Positions 8,087 to 15,889 of a stretch of 23,341 nucleotides of DNA are shown piece after piece (the stretch's first letter is position 1; every line of letters starts with the position of its first letter). The stretch spans positions 1 to 23,341 of the forward strand of contig URDK01000034.1 in the NCBI GenBank assembly GCA_900546485.1, written 5' to 3'. Position numbers and translations under genes: made by a program. Under the pieces are notes generated by a model, which did no database searches, was not told the DNA's origin, and saw only the letters and a list, made by a program, of their open reading frames with translations. The DNA is from an uncultured Eubacteriales bacterium (GTDB taxonomy: Bacteria; Bacillota; Clostridia; Oscillospirales; Oscillospiraceae).

Positions 8087-9852
8087 TCGTCCTCACCTCC
8101 CTCGGCTATTTCGGCGACTTCGGCCTTCATCTCATCGATGATGCCGTCAAAGGTCTTGACGACCTCGTCCTGCGGGACCATCTTCGCGCGGCCTATGCGC
8201 TCACGCGCGGGGATGTTGAAGAGCTTATTCATGTCCGCTCCGGAGCTTATAGCCTCACGGCAGACCGTGTCGTACTGGAGCACCATGTCCAGCAGACGGA
8301 ACTGCTTGAGGTAGCTCGAGTAGGCGTCCTCGTCGATGAAGGCGTTCTGCTGCAGGAAGTCCTCGCGGATCATCTTGGCGGTCTCCATCGTGAGGCGGTC
8401 GGCGGGCGAGAGGGCGTCCTGGCCGACGAGGCGGACGATCTCCTGCAGCTCGGCCTCCTCCTGGAGGATGTGCATGGCCTTGTCGCGGTTCTGCATGTAC
8501 TTCGGTCCGAACTCGCCCTCGTACCAGGGCTTGAGCGTGTCGACGTACAGGGAGTACGAGGTCAGCCAGTTGATGGCCGGGAAGTGACGCGCATAGGCCA
8601 GGGACGAGTCGAGCGCCCAGAAGACCTTGACTATACGCATGGTCGCCTGGGAGACAGGCTCGGAGGTGTCGCCGCCCGGAGGCGAGACGGCGCCGATGGC
8701 GGTGACGGAGCCGCGGCGCTCATCGGAGCCGAGGCACTCGACCACGCCGGCGCGCTCGTAGAACTGGGCGAGGCGGCTGGCGAGGTAGGCGGGGTAGCCT
8801 TCTTCGCCGGGCATCTCCTCGAGTCGGCCGGACATCTCACGCAGGGCCTCGGCCCAGCGGGAGGTCGAGTCGGCGAGGACGGCCACGTCGTAGCCCATGT
8901 CGCGGAAGTACTCGGCTATGGTGATGCCCGTGTAGATGGAGGCCTCGCGGGCCGCGACGGGCATGTCGGAGGTGTTCGCTATGAGGACGGTACGCTTCAT
9001 GAGGGGCTCGCCGTTGCGCGGGTCGGTCAGCTCCGGGAACTCCATCAGAACGTCCGTCATCTCGTTGCCGCGCTCGCCGCAGCCGATGTAGACAACGATG
9101 TCGACGTCGGACCACTTGGCGAGCTGGTGCTGCACGACGGTCTTGCCCGAGCCGAAGGGGCCGGGGACCGCGGCGGTGCCGCCCTTGGCGATGGGGAACA
9201 GCGTATCGATGATGCGCTGGCCGCTGTTCATCGGGCGGGCGGGGGTGTATTTCTGGCTGTACGGCCTGGGGATACGCACAGGCCAGTTCTGGACCATGGT
9301 GAGCTCGTGGGTCTTGCCCTTGTAGTCCTCGACCACGGCGATGACGTGGTCGACGGTGAACTCGCCCTGCTCTATGCTCTTGACCGTACCGCTCAGCCCG
9401 GGGGGTACCATTATCTTGTGCAGTATGGCCGAGGTCTCCTGCACGGTGCCGAGAACGTCGCCGGCATCAACGTGCTGGCCGGGCTCCGCCACGGCGACGA
9501 AGTCCCACTTGCGCTCGCGGTTGAGCGCCGCGACCTGCACGCCGCGGGAGATGGTCTCGCCCGTCAGCGCGCGTATCTCGGGCAGGGGGCGCTGGATACC
9601 GTCGTAGATGTTTTCCAGCATACCGGGGCCGAGCTCCACCGAGAGGGGCAGCCCGGTCGTAACGACCTCCGCGCCGGGGCCGAGGCCCGAGGTCTCCTCA
9701 TAGACCTGTATGGAGGCGGAGTCGCCGGTCATGTTCAGTATTTCGCCTATGAGCCGCTGGCTGCCCACTCGGACAACGTCCGACACGTTCGCGTCGGCCA
9801 GTCCCTCGGCTACGACCAGCGGGCCCGAAACTTTCGTTATAATTCCGCTCAT
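8083..9852 (-). CDS. ntpA: V-type ATP synthase subunit A (catalytic)
   Basis: Catalytic subunit that hydrolyses or makes ATP in the V1 head. The 589-residue protein has the N-terminal barrel (SGIITKVSGPLVVAEGL), the A-type non-homologous insert region, and the Walker A motif GPFGSGKT with Lys237. Further on it has the conserved YIGCGERGNEM motif and DSTSRWAEALREMSGRLEEMPGEEGYP. The ATG at 9852 is preferred over an in-frame TTG two codons earlier, because AAGAAGG lies seven bases before the ATG but only one base before the TTG. ntpG is 13 bases upstream, and the stop codon overlaps the ntpB start. Confidence 0.97.
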   Translation of the reverse strand: MSGIITKVSGPLVVAEGLADANVSDVVRVGSQRLIGEILNMTGDSASIQVYEETSGLGPGAEVVTTGLPLSVELGPGMLENIYDGIQRPLPEIRALTGETISRGVQVAALNRERKWDFVAVAEPGQHVDAGDVLGTVQETSAILHKIMVPPGLSGTVKSIEQGEFTVDHVIAVVEDYKGKTHELTMVQNWPVRIPRPYSQKYTPARPMNSGQRIIDTLFPIAKGGTAAVPGPFGSGKTVVQHQLAKWSDVDIVVYIGCGERGNEMTDVLMEFPELTDPRNGEPLMKRTVLIANTSDMPVAAREASIYTGITIAEYFRDMGYDVAVLADSTSRWAEALREMSGRLEEMPGEEGYPAYLASRLAQFYERAGVVECLGSDERRGSVTAIGAVSPPGGDTSEPVSQATMRIVKVFWALDSSLAYARHFPAINWLTSYSLYVDTLKPWYEGEFGPKYMQNRDKAMHILQEEAELQEIVRLVGQDALSPADRLTMETAKMIREDFLQQNAFIDEDAYSSYLKQFRLLDMVLQYDTVCREAISSGADMNKLFNIPARERIGRAKMVPQDEVVKTFDGIIDEMKAEVAEIAEGGEDE

Positions 9853-9865
9853 CTGCAAACCTTCT

Positions 9866-10183
9866 TTACAAAATGTCTATTCCCACGGCCTTCTCGACCG
9901 CCGCCTTCAGCGCGGACTGGCCGAGCCCGAGCGGGCCCTCCCTGCCGGGGATGAGTATTATCGCGGGACTGGGAACGTCCTTGTACCGGGCGATCTCGTG
10001 CTCAAGGTACTGGGCCAGGTTCTCCTCGACATAGATGATGGCATATTCCTCCTCCGAGTCCCTCGTCAGGTGACGGAAGATCTCCTTTGCCTCATCGGCT
10101 CCGGAGGCGGGGAATACGTCCAGTCCGAGGGCCTTGAAGCCCATGACCGTATCACGTCCGCCCAGAACGGCTATTTTAAGCAT
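9866..10183 (-). CDS. ntpG: V-type ATP synthase subunit F (NtpG)
   Basis: A small Rossmann-like subunit that binds subunit D in the central rotor and modulates activity; called NtpG in Enterococcus hirae. The 105-residue product has the family N-terminus LKIAVLGGRDTVMGFKALGLDVFP, a central YAIIYVEENLAQYLE, and PAIILIPGREGPLGLG. The ATG at 10183 is chosen because it gives the usual family start and overlaps the ntpC stop by 8 bases. A GTG at 10192, three codons upstream and nearer to GGGAAAGG, is a realistic alternative. Confidence 0.92.
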   Translation of the reverse strand: MLKIAVLGGRDTVMGFKALGLDVFPASGADEAKEIFRHLTRDSEEEYAIIYVEENLAQYLEHEIARYKDVPSPAIILIPGREGPLGLGQSALKAAVEKAVGIDIL

Positions 10184-11177
10184 TGATATCACGCAGCCTT
10201 TCCCGTATGACCTCCGGCTCTATGCCCGCGAGGCGCCCGGTGAGTATCATCCGGGCCGCGGTGATCTCGCTCTCGAGCAGGGCCAGATACTCCGCCGCCG
10301 GCTCTATGCCGAAGGGCTTGGTCTTGGCCTGGGAGAGGTAGGCGGACACGGCGTTGTCGCACTCGAGCTCGAAGTCGGTGAGCGTTCCGCCCTTCATCGC
10401 CTCTGCGCCGAGGACGGCGGCGTGCTCCAGGCAGCTGGAGGCAAAGATGGCCGCAAGGCCGTCCCCGCTCTCCGCCGCCGCGGCCAAGTTATCCCGGTCG
10501 GCAAAGCCGCCGGGGACCAGTGCCGTCAGCATGAAGTCGCGGTCCTTGCCCATGCGCACCGTGCGCACCGCGGCGCGCAGGTTAGCGCTGTCTATCATCG
10601 TGCGCACGTAGCCCCTGATGAATTCGCTTCCGGTGGCCTCCGCGAGGCGCAGCATCTCTGCAAAATACGCCGCATCCAGCTCAAAGTCCGCGAGCTGGGG
10701 GTTGCCCGTGCGCGCAAGCACGCTGCGGGCCTCCTCGTAGGCGCGGGCCATGTCGGCGGGCAGGCTCGAGAGCGTGTCCTCCTCCACGGCGGCCTTCAGC
10801 TTCTCCGGCGGGACGCGTCCGCTGCCCGAGAGCAGCCTGTCGCCCGAGACCTTCGCGCCGGCCGCCTTGACCAGCGTCTTGAGGTTGTGGTAATCGTACT
10901 TGAGCCGGAAGATGTCCACCACCTCCGGCTGCGGGGCCATGCCCGCGAGCTCGGCAAAGATCTCGTTGCGGTGCGCCGTGAGAGCCGCGTCTATGCCGGC
11001 GGCGTCAGCGTCCGAGAGGTCGGCGTAGCCGCACTCAGAGAGCAGCTTCGCCGCCTCGCCGTAGCTTCCCGCGGCAAGCATGCGGTCCATCCTGTCGCGC
11101 CCGAGCATGTTCGCCTCACGCGCGCGGAGCATCGCAGACATGGCGAGATAATCCAGATCTTTCGTTTTCTTAGACAA
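10176..11177 (-). CDS. ntpC: V-type ATP synthase subunit C (AC39 family)
   Basis: Subunit C is the funnel-shaped adaptor that seats the rotor shaft on the membrane c-ring. At 333 residues it matches the family length. The helical AC39 pattern can be followed: LDYLAMSAMLRAREANMLGRDRMDRML at the start, KYDYHNLKTLVKA in the middle, and FELECDNAVSAYLSQAKTKPFGIEP near the end. It starts at TTG 11177, about seven bases after AAGGAGGTAAGG; no ATG fits. It is preceded by a 44-base gap holding a small hairpin, and its 3' end overlaps the ntpG start. Confidence 0.94.
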   Translation of the reverse strand: MSKKTKDLDYLAMSAMLRAREANMLGRDRMDRMLAAGSYGEAAKLLSECGYADLSDADAAGIDAALTAHRNEIFAELAGMAPQPEVVDIFRLKYDYHNLKTLVKAAGAKVSGDRLLSGSGRVPPEKLKAAVEEDTLSSLPADMARAYEEARSVLARTGNPQLADFELDAAYFAEMLRLAEATGSEFIRGYVRTMIDSANLRAAVRTVRMGKDRDFMLTALVPGGFADRDNLAAAAESGDGLAAIFASSCLEHAAVLGAEAMKGGTLTDFELECDNAVSAYLSQAKTKPFGIEPAAEYLALLESEITAARMILTGRLAGIEPEVIRERLRDINA

Positions 11178-11205
11178 GTCCTTACCTCCTTGTCCGTGAA
11201 TGTGC

Positions 11206-11220
11206 GCCGCGAAACGCGGC
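11206..11220 (-). promoter_or_regulatory. Intercistronic hairpin between ntpE and ntpC
   Basis: GCCGCG-AAA-CGCGGC, a perfect 6-base inverted repeat with a 3-base spacer, directly follows the ntpE stop codon. No U tract follows. It could mark a processing or stabilising point that separates the stoichiometry of upstream and downstream cistrons; this role is inferred. Confidence 0.4.
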
Positions 11221-11221
11221 C

Positions 11222-11824
11222 TCAGCCCTCAAAGAGCACCTCCGCCACGCGCGCCGCAAGCTCGCTGCGCGAGAGGTCGAGCAGGGTATCCACGGTGCAG
11301 TTGACCTCGATGTCGCCCTGCTTGAGTATGAGACCTCCGGTCATGGTCCGGGTCTCGTCCGAGAGGGTGAGGCAGCCGTCCAGCCCGCGCTTCGAGAGAA
11401 GCTCGTTGGCGGCCTTCACGGCCTTTGCGCCGCAGCCGGCGCGGTCCTTTGCAGAGAGGATGACCTCCTCCTGGCCCGTTATCGAAGCCTCGGCGGCCTC
11501 GCGGGCGAGGAAGGCGACATAGTCCGTCTCCGGCAGCTCGGAGAGCTTCTTGCGCGCTAAGTCAAAGGCGCGGGTGACGGCCTCCTGCTTCATGTTCAGC
11601 ACGCTCTTTTTGGCCTCGAGGCGCGCCGTGCGGCCGAGGCGCTGAACGCGCTGCTCGGTGTCCTTGACGCCCTCACGCACCAGCCGCCAGTATTCCTCCT
11701 GGGCGGCGCGCTCGTTCTCGGCGCGGATGGCTGCGCAGCGCTCCTCGGACTCGGCGCGGATGGCGGCGCATTCCGCCTCCGCGTCCGCCCTGATGCGGGC
11801 GGTTATCTTCTCGATTCCGTTCAT
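11222..11824 (-). CDS. ntpE: V-type ATP synthase subunit E (peripheral stalk)
   Basis: Subunit E pairs with the small NtpF/H-type subunit to form the peripheral stalks that hold the A3B3 head still against the rotor. The 200-residue protein has a long Ala/Glu/Arg-rich N-terminal coiled coil (about 1-85) built from a repeated AExxCAAIRAE pattern. A globular C-terminal domain follows, with TGGLILKQGDIEVNCTVDTLL, a common subunit E signature. The ATG at 11824 follows AAGGAAG. The two ERCAAIRAE-like repeats look like local duplication within the coiled coil. Confidence 0.93.
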   Translation of the reverse strand: MNGIEKITARIRADAEAECAAIRAESEERCAAIRAENERAAQEEYWRLVREGVKDTEQRVQRLGRTARLEAKKSVLNMKQEAVTRAFDLARKKLSELPETDYVAFLAREAAEASITGQEEVILSAKDRAGCGAKAVKAANELLSKRGLDGCLTLSDETRTMTGGLILKQGDIEVNCTVDTLLDLSRSELAARVAEVLFEG

Positions 11825-11849
11825 AGCTGTCTTCCTTGCGGGGGCTCGC

Positions 11850-12335
11850 TCAACCGATGTTGAGGATCATGAGCATGGAGGCCAGCAGGGCAAGTATCGC
11901 GTAGAACTCGACGGTGATGCAGAGGACCATGCCCTTGGACCAGTCGTCCGGCTTCTTGGCGAGTATGTTGATGGAGGCGGCGGCCACGCGGCCCTGGGCA
12001 ATGGCGGAGATCATGCCGCCGAGCGCCATGGGCAGGCAGGCGACGAAGTAACGCAGGCCCTCGGTGACCGTGAGGTCCATGATGGTGCCGTCCAGCAGGC
12101 CCATGCGGAAGGAGGCGAAGAACCAAACGACGAGGCCGTACAGACCCTGCGTACCGGGGATGACCTGCAGTATCATGACCTTACCGAACTTGCTGGGGTC
12201 CTCGCACAGCAGGCCCGCGCCCGCTTCGCCCGCGATGCCGGTGCCCTTGGCGGAGCCGATGCCGGAGAGAGCGGCCGCAAGACCGGCGCCCAGAAGGCCG
12301 AGTGCCATTCCGCCGAACTGTTCAAGAAAACTCAT
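11850..12335 (-). CDS. ntpK: V-type ATP synthase subunit K (membrane rotor proteolipid)
   Basis: Proteolipid that forms the c-ring and carries the transported ion. At 161 residues it is the duplicated four-helix form, with glycine-rich first and third helices. The ion-carrying acid is Glu143 in the last helix (ITVEFYAILALLAS). The second helix has PGTQGLYG with Thr62, Gln63 and Tyr66, and the third has Gln114 (AIAQGRVAAASI). These line up with the Thr64, Gln65, Tyr68, Gln110 and Glu139 sodium site described for Enterococcus hirae NtpK, so Na+ is the predicted ion. Only the second hairpin has the ion-binding Glu. The ATG follows AGGAGG, with 14 bases between it and ntpI. Confidence 0.96.
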   Translation of the reverse strand: MSFLEQFGGMALGLLGAGLAAALSGIGSAKGTGIAGEAGAGLLCEDPSKFGKVMILQVIPGTQGLYGLVVWFFASFRMGLLDGTIMDLTVTEGLRYFVACLPMALGGMISAIAQGRVAAASINILAKKPDDWSKGMVLCITVEFYAILALLASMLMILNIG

Positions 12336-12350
12336 TTTAATTTCCTCCTC

Positions 12351-14306
12351 TTATTTGTCGGTTGTAGCGACGTTTACAAATTTGGTGTTGATCTCAAGGG
12401 GTCTGAACGGCTTGCCGCCGTCCTTGTAGAACTTGCCGAAGTACTCCAGGCACTGGAGCCTCAGGTCGTGCACGAAGCAGCCGAGCAGGTTCAGCGCGAA
12501 GTTGAGCGCGTTGCCCGCTATGGAGATGATGAGGAACACGATGAGGTTCCCCGCTATCGCGCCGATGGTGTTGAACACCTGGGCGATGACGCTGCCCGCG
12601 AGCATGAGGGCCATGAGTCGGGAGTAGCTGAGGATATCGCCGAAGTAGCCGGTGACGCCGTTGTACACGGCCCCGAAAAAGCCCGATATGATGCCGAAGC
12701 CCTTCTTGCCCCTCGCGGAGCCGATGAACAGCATCACGACGCCGACGGCCAGCACGACCGGCACTCCGGCCACGCTGCCGATGCCGAGCGCCGCGAGCGC
12801 GCCGCCCGCGAAGATGACCCACCAGGTGCCCTCTTCAAACACGGCGCCGAACACGTCCCCGGCCTTGCACTTCTCGACAAAGCTGATGGCCATGCCGGTG
12901 ATTATCTGTACGACGCCCAGAGCCATCGCGCCAAGCAGGATCATGATGGTGTCGTTGAGCGGCGTGAACAGCGACGGGAGGCCTGTCCAGGTCGTCTCGG
13001 GGTTGATTATCTTTGCGATCTGCAGCGGCATATCGCCGAAGAAGCCGCCTGTTATCGCGCCCCAGATGGTGGTCGAGATGCCGCACCAGAGCAGCAGCTC
13101 GAAGAAGTTGCGCATGCCGGCCCTGGGCTTCTTCTTGCCCAGTATCACCAGCGCCGCGATTATCATGAGGATGCCGTAGCCCATGTCCGCAAGCATGATG
13201 CCGTAGAACAGGATGAAGAACGGCGCCATCAGCGGGTTCGGGTCCACGCCGTCGTAGGCCGGGAGAGAGTACATCTCCGTGACCATGTTGAGCGCGCGGG
13301 TGAAGCGGTTGTTCTTGAGCTTTACCGGGACATCGGGATACTCGTCCTCGGTGGGCTCCACCGTCTCCCACGCACAGTCGTACTTTGCCAGGATATTGCC
13401 GAGCTCCGCCTCGCGCTCCGCGGGCACCCAGCCCTGGAGGCACACGGAAGTCTCGGTCTGCATGAGCCTGGTCTCGGCCTCTGCGCGGGCTATCTTGGTT
13501 GCCAGCGTGTCGGCGCGGAGCTTCAGCTCTGCCCTGTGCGGAGCCTCGGCGGCTATCGCCGCGGCGAGTTCTCCGTTTTCGCGGTTCATGTCCGCGATCT
13601 TCTTTTCGCTCCGCTCGGCCGCCTGCCTTGCGGTGCAGTCGAATTCGCCCGGGCTCATGAGGTTGAGTCCCAGCGGACGCAGGGCCTCCAGGGCCGCGTC
13701 CTGCTCCTCTCTCAGACAGACCAGCAGCACATAGTGCAGGCTCTTGTCGTCGGAGACACGGAAGAGCTGCGCCTCCGGCGCCGCCGCACCCAGCGCGGCG
13801 TCCGCGTCCGTCAAGCTCACCGACGCGGGCAGAGAGGCCGTCATCGCGGCGGCACGCTCCGTACCCTTGCAGGAGAGCGGCAGGTCCAGCGGCAGCCACG
13901 GTGCCAGAGTCTCCAGCTGCGTCTGCTCTCTGAGCACCTCCGCGCCGTTGCGCCGGATATGCTCCTCCAACTCCATGATCTTCTGTGCCAGGGCGATGTC
14001 CTGCGGAAGCTTTGTCTCGTCCAGGAGCTCCGACGCTTCAGCCTCGGGCAGAGGCTTCAGCAGGCCGGATTTCTCGGGCGCGTATTTGTCCAGCAGCTTC
14101 ACAGCGTTTGTGAGCTCCGCGTGCTGGGCCTTTACCCTGGCCAGCTCCGCGGAGTCGCAGCGGCTCAGCGCCGGATACGCCTCCTCCGAAAGCTCCGTCG
14201 GCTCGCTGACCTCGACGCAGCCTAAGAGCAACAGCTCCCGCAGCAGCGCCTCCCTGTCCGCAGACATGGCCAGAAGCCTGAGCTTTTTCATCTTTACGAT
14301 CGCCAT
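12351..14306 (-). CDS. ntpI: V-type ATP synthase subunit I (membrane stator)
   Basis: Subunit I holds the ion half-channels next to the c-ring and anchors the peripheral stalks. The 651-residue protein has a soluble N-terminal half (about 1-320) with coiled-coil arms and a membrane half with about seven or eight hydrophobic segments. The conserved channel arginine is Arg563 in DILSYSRLMALMLAGS, just before the last helices. The family motif GGFFGD is also present. The ATG at 14306 lies one base after the ntpF stop and has only a distant AAAGGG upstream, so its translation probably depends on coupling to ntpF. Confidence 0.96.
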   Translation of the reverse strand: MAIVKMKKLRLLAMSADREALLRELLLLGCVEVSEPTELSEEAYPALSRCDSAELARVKAQHAELTNAVKLLDKYAPEKSGLLKPLPEAEASELLDETKLPQDIALAQKIMELEEHIRRNGAEVLREQTQLETLAPWLPLDLPLSCKGTERAAAMTASLPASVSLTDADAALGAAAPEAQLFRVSDDKSLHYVLLVCLREEQDAALEALRPLGLNLMSPGEFDCTARQAAERSEKKIADMNRENGELAAAIAAEAPHRAELKLRADTLATKIARAEAETRLMQTETSVCLQGWVPAEREAELGNILAKYDCAWETVEPTEDEYPDVPVKLKNNRFTRALNMVTEMYSLPAYDGVDPNPLMAPFFILFYGIMLADMGYGILMIIAALVILGKKKPRAGMRNFFELLLWCGISTTIWGAITGGFFGDMPLQIAKIINPETTWTGLPSLFTPLNDTIMILLGAMALGVVQIITGMAISFVEKCKAGDVFGAVFEEGTWWVIFAGGALAALGIGSVAGVPVVLAVGVVMLFIGSARGKKGFGIISGFFGAVYNGVTGYFGDILSYSRLMALMLAGSVIAQVFNTIGAIAGNLIVFLIISIAGNALNFALNLLGCFVHDLRLQCLEYFGKFYKDGGKPFRPLEINTKFVNVATTDK

Positions 14307-14307
14307 A

Positions 14308-14622
14308 TCAGCCGTTCACTACCCTTTCCACGATAAGCGCGGCGGCCTTCTCAAGGCGTGCGTCGGCCCGCGCGCGCATTGCCGCTTTCCTGTTCTCCGT
14401 ATCCGAAGCAAGCTGCCGCGCGTCCTCCTTGGCCTTCTCGTCGGACTTCGCGCGCAGTTCGGCAAGCTCCGCCGCGGCCTTTTTTTCCGCCGCTTCCATT
14501 GCCGTGCGGCCCTCGGCCTGCGCCGCGGCTTCCGCCGCCTTCGCAGCGGCCTGAGCCTCCGCTTTCATACGCTTCGCGCCCTCCTCGGCCTCGCTTATCG
14601 TCGTGATCGCTTCAAAAGACAT
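14308..14622 (-). CDS. ntpF: V-type ATP synthase small peripheral-stalk subunit (G/H-type, NtpF position)
   Basis: The first gene of the operon encodes 104 residues that are almost entirely Ala/Glu/Lys/Arg-rich coiled coil (about 8-95), with no membrane segment. This matches the small stalk subunit that wraps around subunit E. Sequence alone is low in complexity, so the assignment leans on position: it heads an operon whose order is exactly ntpF-I-K-E-C-G-A-B-D. The ATG at 14622 is preferred to an in-frame start at 14637 because GGGAGGTG lies five bases before it. Confidence 0.85.
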   Translation of the reverse strand: MSFEAITTISEAEEGAKRMKAEAQAAAKAAEAAAQAEGRTAMEAAEKKAAAELAELRAKSDEKAKEDARQLASDTENRKAAMRARADARLEKAAALIVERVVNG

Positions 14623-14639
14623 TGATACACCTCCCACCG

Positions 14640-14673
14640 AAAAAGACGGATGCGGAAAGCGCCATCATCCGTC
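14640..14673 (-). terminator. Terminator-like leader hairpin ahead of the V-ATPase operon (possible attenuator)
   Basis: On the minus strand GACGGATG (14666-14673) pairs perfectly with CATCCGTC (14645-14652) across a 13-base loop and is followed at once by TTTTT (14640-14644). It lies after the predicted promoter and before the ntpF ribosome site. An intrinsic terminator in that place would make the operon subject to attenuation. No other gene ends here, so it is not needed as an upstream terminator. Confidence 0.6.
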
Positions 14674-14690
14674 AGGTATCTACGCCAATA

Positions 14691-14719
14691 ATAATACCAA
14701 AACGCCCTAAATTAAGCAA
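14691..14719 (-). promoter_or_regulatory. Promoter of the V-ATPase operon
   Basis: On the minus strand an extended -10, TGG followed by TATTAT (14691-14696), has the weak -35 TTGCTT (14714-14719) 17 bases upstream. Transcription would start near 14684, leaving a leader of about 60 bases that contains the terminator-like hairpin and then the ntpF ribosome site. Confidence 0.6.
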
Positions 14720-14787
14720 GCGCATTTGCACATATTGCTTGATTAATTAACTACAATCCCACCCCCAAAAGAAACGTCAATATTTTG

Positions 14788-14814
14788 TTAATCTTCACGA
14801 ATGTGAAGAATTAA
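14788..14814. promoter_or_regulatory. Palindromic operator candidate between the V-ATPase operon and the E2-like gene
   Basis: CTTCAC-GAAT-GTGAAG (14793-14808) is a perfect inverted repeat. It is flanked by TTAAT on the left and ATTAA on the right, offset by one base, so the symmetry spans about 27 bases. It lies about 30 bases upstream of the -35 box of the plus-strand gene and about 70 bases upstream of the operon's -35 box. Neither strand has a T run. It looks like the binding site of a dimeric regulator; which one is unknown. Confidence 0.45.
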
Positions 14815-14836
14815 ACAGGCTTCGCGCCGTTCGGGC

Positions 14837-14865
14837 TTGATTTGCGAGATAAAACGTATTATAAT
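14837..14865 (+). promoter_or_regulatory. Promoter of the E2-like gene
   Basis: A -35 TTGATT (14837-14842) and a perfect -10 TATAAT (14860-14865) are separated by 17 bases. The predicted leader is about 40 bases and carries the ribosome site CCGGAGG (14895-14901). Confidence 0.75.
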
Positions 14866-14911
14866 GTAAAATCCTTGAGACAAATTTATCCGTTCCGGAG
14901 GTTTGAAGCCC

Positions 14912-15793
14912 ATGAGTGAACAAAGCTACCGCCGCCGCTTCGGCGATCGCAAGGAGGGCCGCCGTCTGCGCACGCTCCCGGCACTCAATCAGTTCGAGTC
15001 CTACATCATGATAGACCGCAACGACGCCTGCAACCAGTTTGCCGGCTCGGTCGAGATCTCGGAGACTGACCGCTGGCTCCGCGCAAAGCGTCAGGAGGGA
15101 TACAAGGGCCTCGGTATGCTGCACCTTTTCATCGCGGCGTACATACGCGTCGTCTCCCAGCTGCCCGGACTTAACCGCTTCGTCTCGGGACAGAGAATTT
15201 ACGCCCGCAACGAGATACTCATCAACATGATGGTCAAGCGCGGCATCACCACCGAGTCCGAGGAGACATGTGCCAAGGTCGTCTTTGAGCCAACGGACAC
15301 CATATATGACGTCTACCGCAAGATGAACGAAGCCGTGGAGGAGATTCGTGCCTCCGACGACAGCGGTACGGAGAAGGTCGCCGGCGTGCTTATGAAGATG
15401 CCGCGGCTCATCCTCAAGTTCGCCGTCTGGCTGCTCAAGGTTCTCGACTACTTCGACCTCATCCCCATGTCCCTGCTGCGCGTGAGCCCCTTCCATGGCT
15501 CGATGATAGTCACCGACCTCGGCTCACTCGGCATCCCGCCCATCTACCACCACCTCTACAACTTCGGCAACCTTCCGGTGTTCCTGGCCTTCGGCGCAAA
15601 ACGGCGCGTGGTGGAGCTCGACCGCCACGGCCGGGCCGTGGAGCACAAGTATGTGGACTACAAGATAGTCTGCGACGAGCGCATAGTGGACGGCGCCTAC
15701 TACGCCGCCGCCTTCAAGCACCTCAAGTACTACCTCAAGAACCCCTCCGAGCTCGAGCACGCCCCGGACAAGGTGCTCGACGACATCTTCTAA
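14912..15793 (+). CDS. Stand-alone 2-oxoacid dehydrogenase E2 / CAT-fold acyltransferase-like protein lacking the catalytic His
   Basis: This 293-residue protein resembles the catalytic domain of dihydrolipoamide acyltransferases (E2, chloramphenicol acetyltransferase fold). It has no lipoyl domain and no E1 or E3 gene beside it. The C-terminal active-site block, normally DHRxxDG, reads DERIVDG (255-261), so Glu256 replaces the catalytic His while Asp260 and Gly261 remain. Other fold landmarks are SPFHGSMIVTDLGSLG and NLPVFLAFGAKR. A strongly hydrophobic stretch near 160-190 (PRLILKFAVWLLKVLDYF) could touch the membrane. The ATG at 14912 follows GGAGG by ten bases; a TTG at 14903 is too close. 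Monocistronic, with its own promoter and terminator. From memory, similar clostridial proteins share the substitution, which would point to a distinct subfamily and not a decayed gene. Function unknown. Confidence 0.75.
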   Translation: MSEQSYRRRFGDRKEGRRLRTLPALNQFESYIMIDRNDACNQFAGSVEISETDRWLRAKRQEGYKGLGMLHLFIAAYIRVVSQLPGLNRFVSGQRIYARNEILINMMVKRGITTESEETCAKVVFEPTDTIYDVYRKMNEAVEEIRASDDSGTEKVAGVLMKMPRLILKFAVWLLKVLDYFDLIPMSLLRVSPFHGSMIVTDLGSLGIPPIYHHLYNFGNLPVFLAFGAKRRVVELDRHGRAVEHKYVDYKIVCDERIVDGAYYAAAFKHLKYYLKNPSELEHAPDKVLDDIF

Positions 15794-15799
15794 AAGTAC

Positions 15800-15826
15800 G
15801 GCCCGCCCCGTTTGGGGCGGGCCTTT
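15800..15826 (+). terminator. Terminator of the E2-like gene
   Basis: GGCCCGCCCC (15800-15809) pairs perfectly with GGGGCGGGCC (15814-15823) across a GTTT loop and is followed by TTT. It begins seven bases after the stop codon. The T run is short, but the stem is very stable. Confidence 0.8.
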
Positions 15827-15835
15827 CATATTCGC

Positions 15836-15864
15836 TTGACGCAGACGGGGAAATGCTGTAAAGT
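15836..15864 (+). promoter_or_regulatory. Promoter of the B12-riboswitch transcription unit
   Basis: A -35 TTGACG (15836-15841, one mismatch) and a -10 TAAAGT (15859-15864) are separated by 17 bases, just upstream of the riboswitch. Confidence 0.65.
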
Positions 15865-15889
15865 ATAGCAGCACTTGAAATAAACGCGA

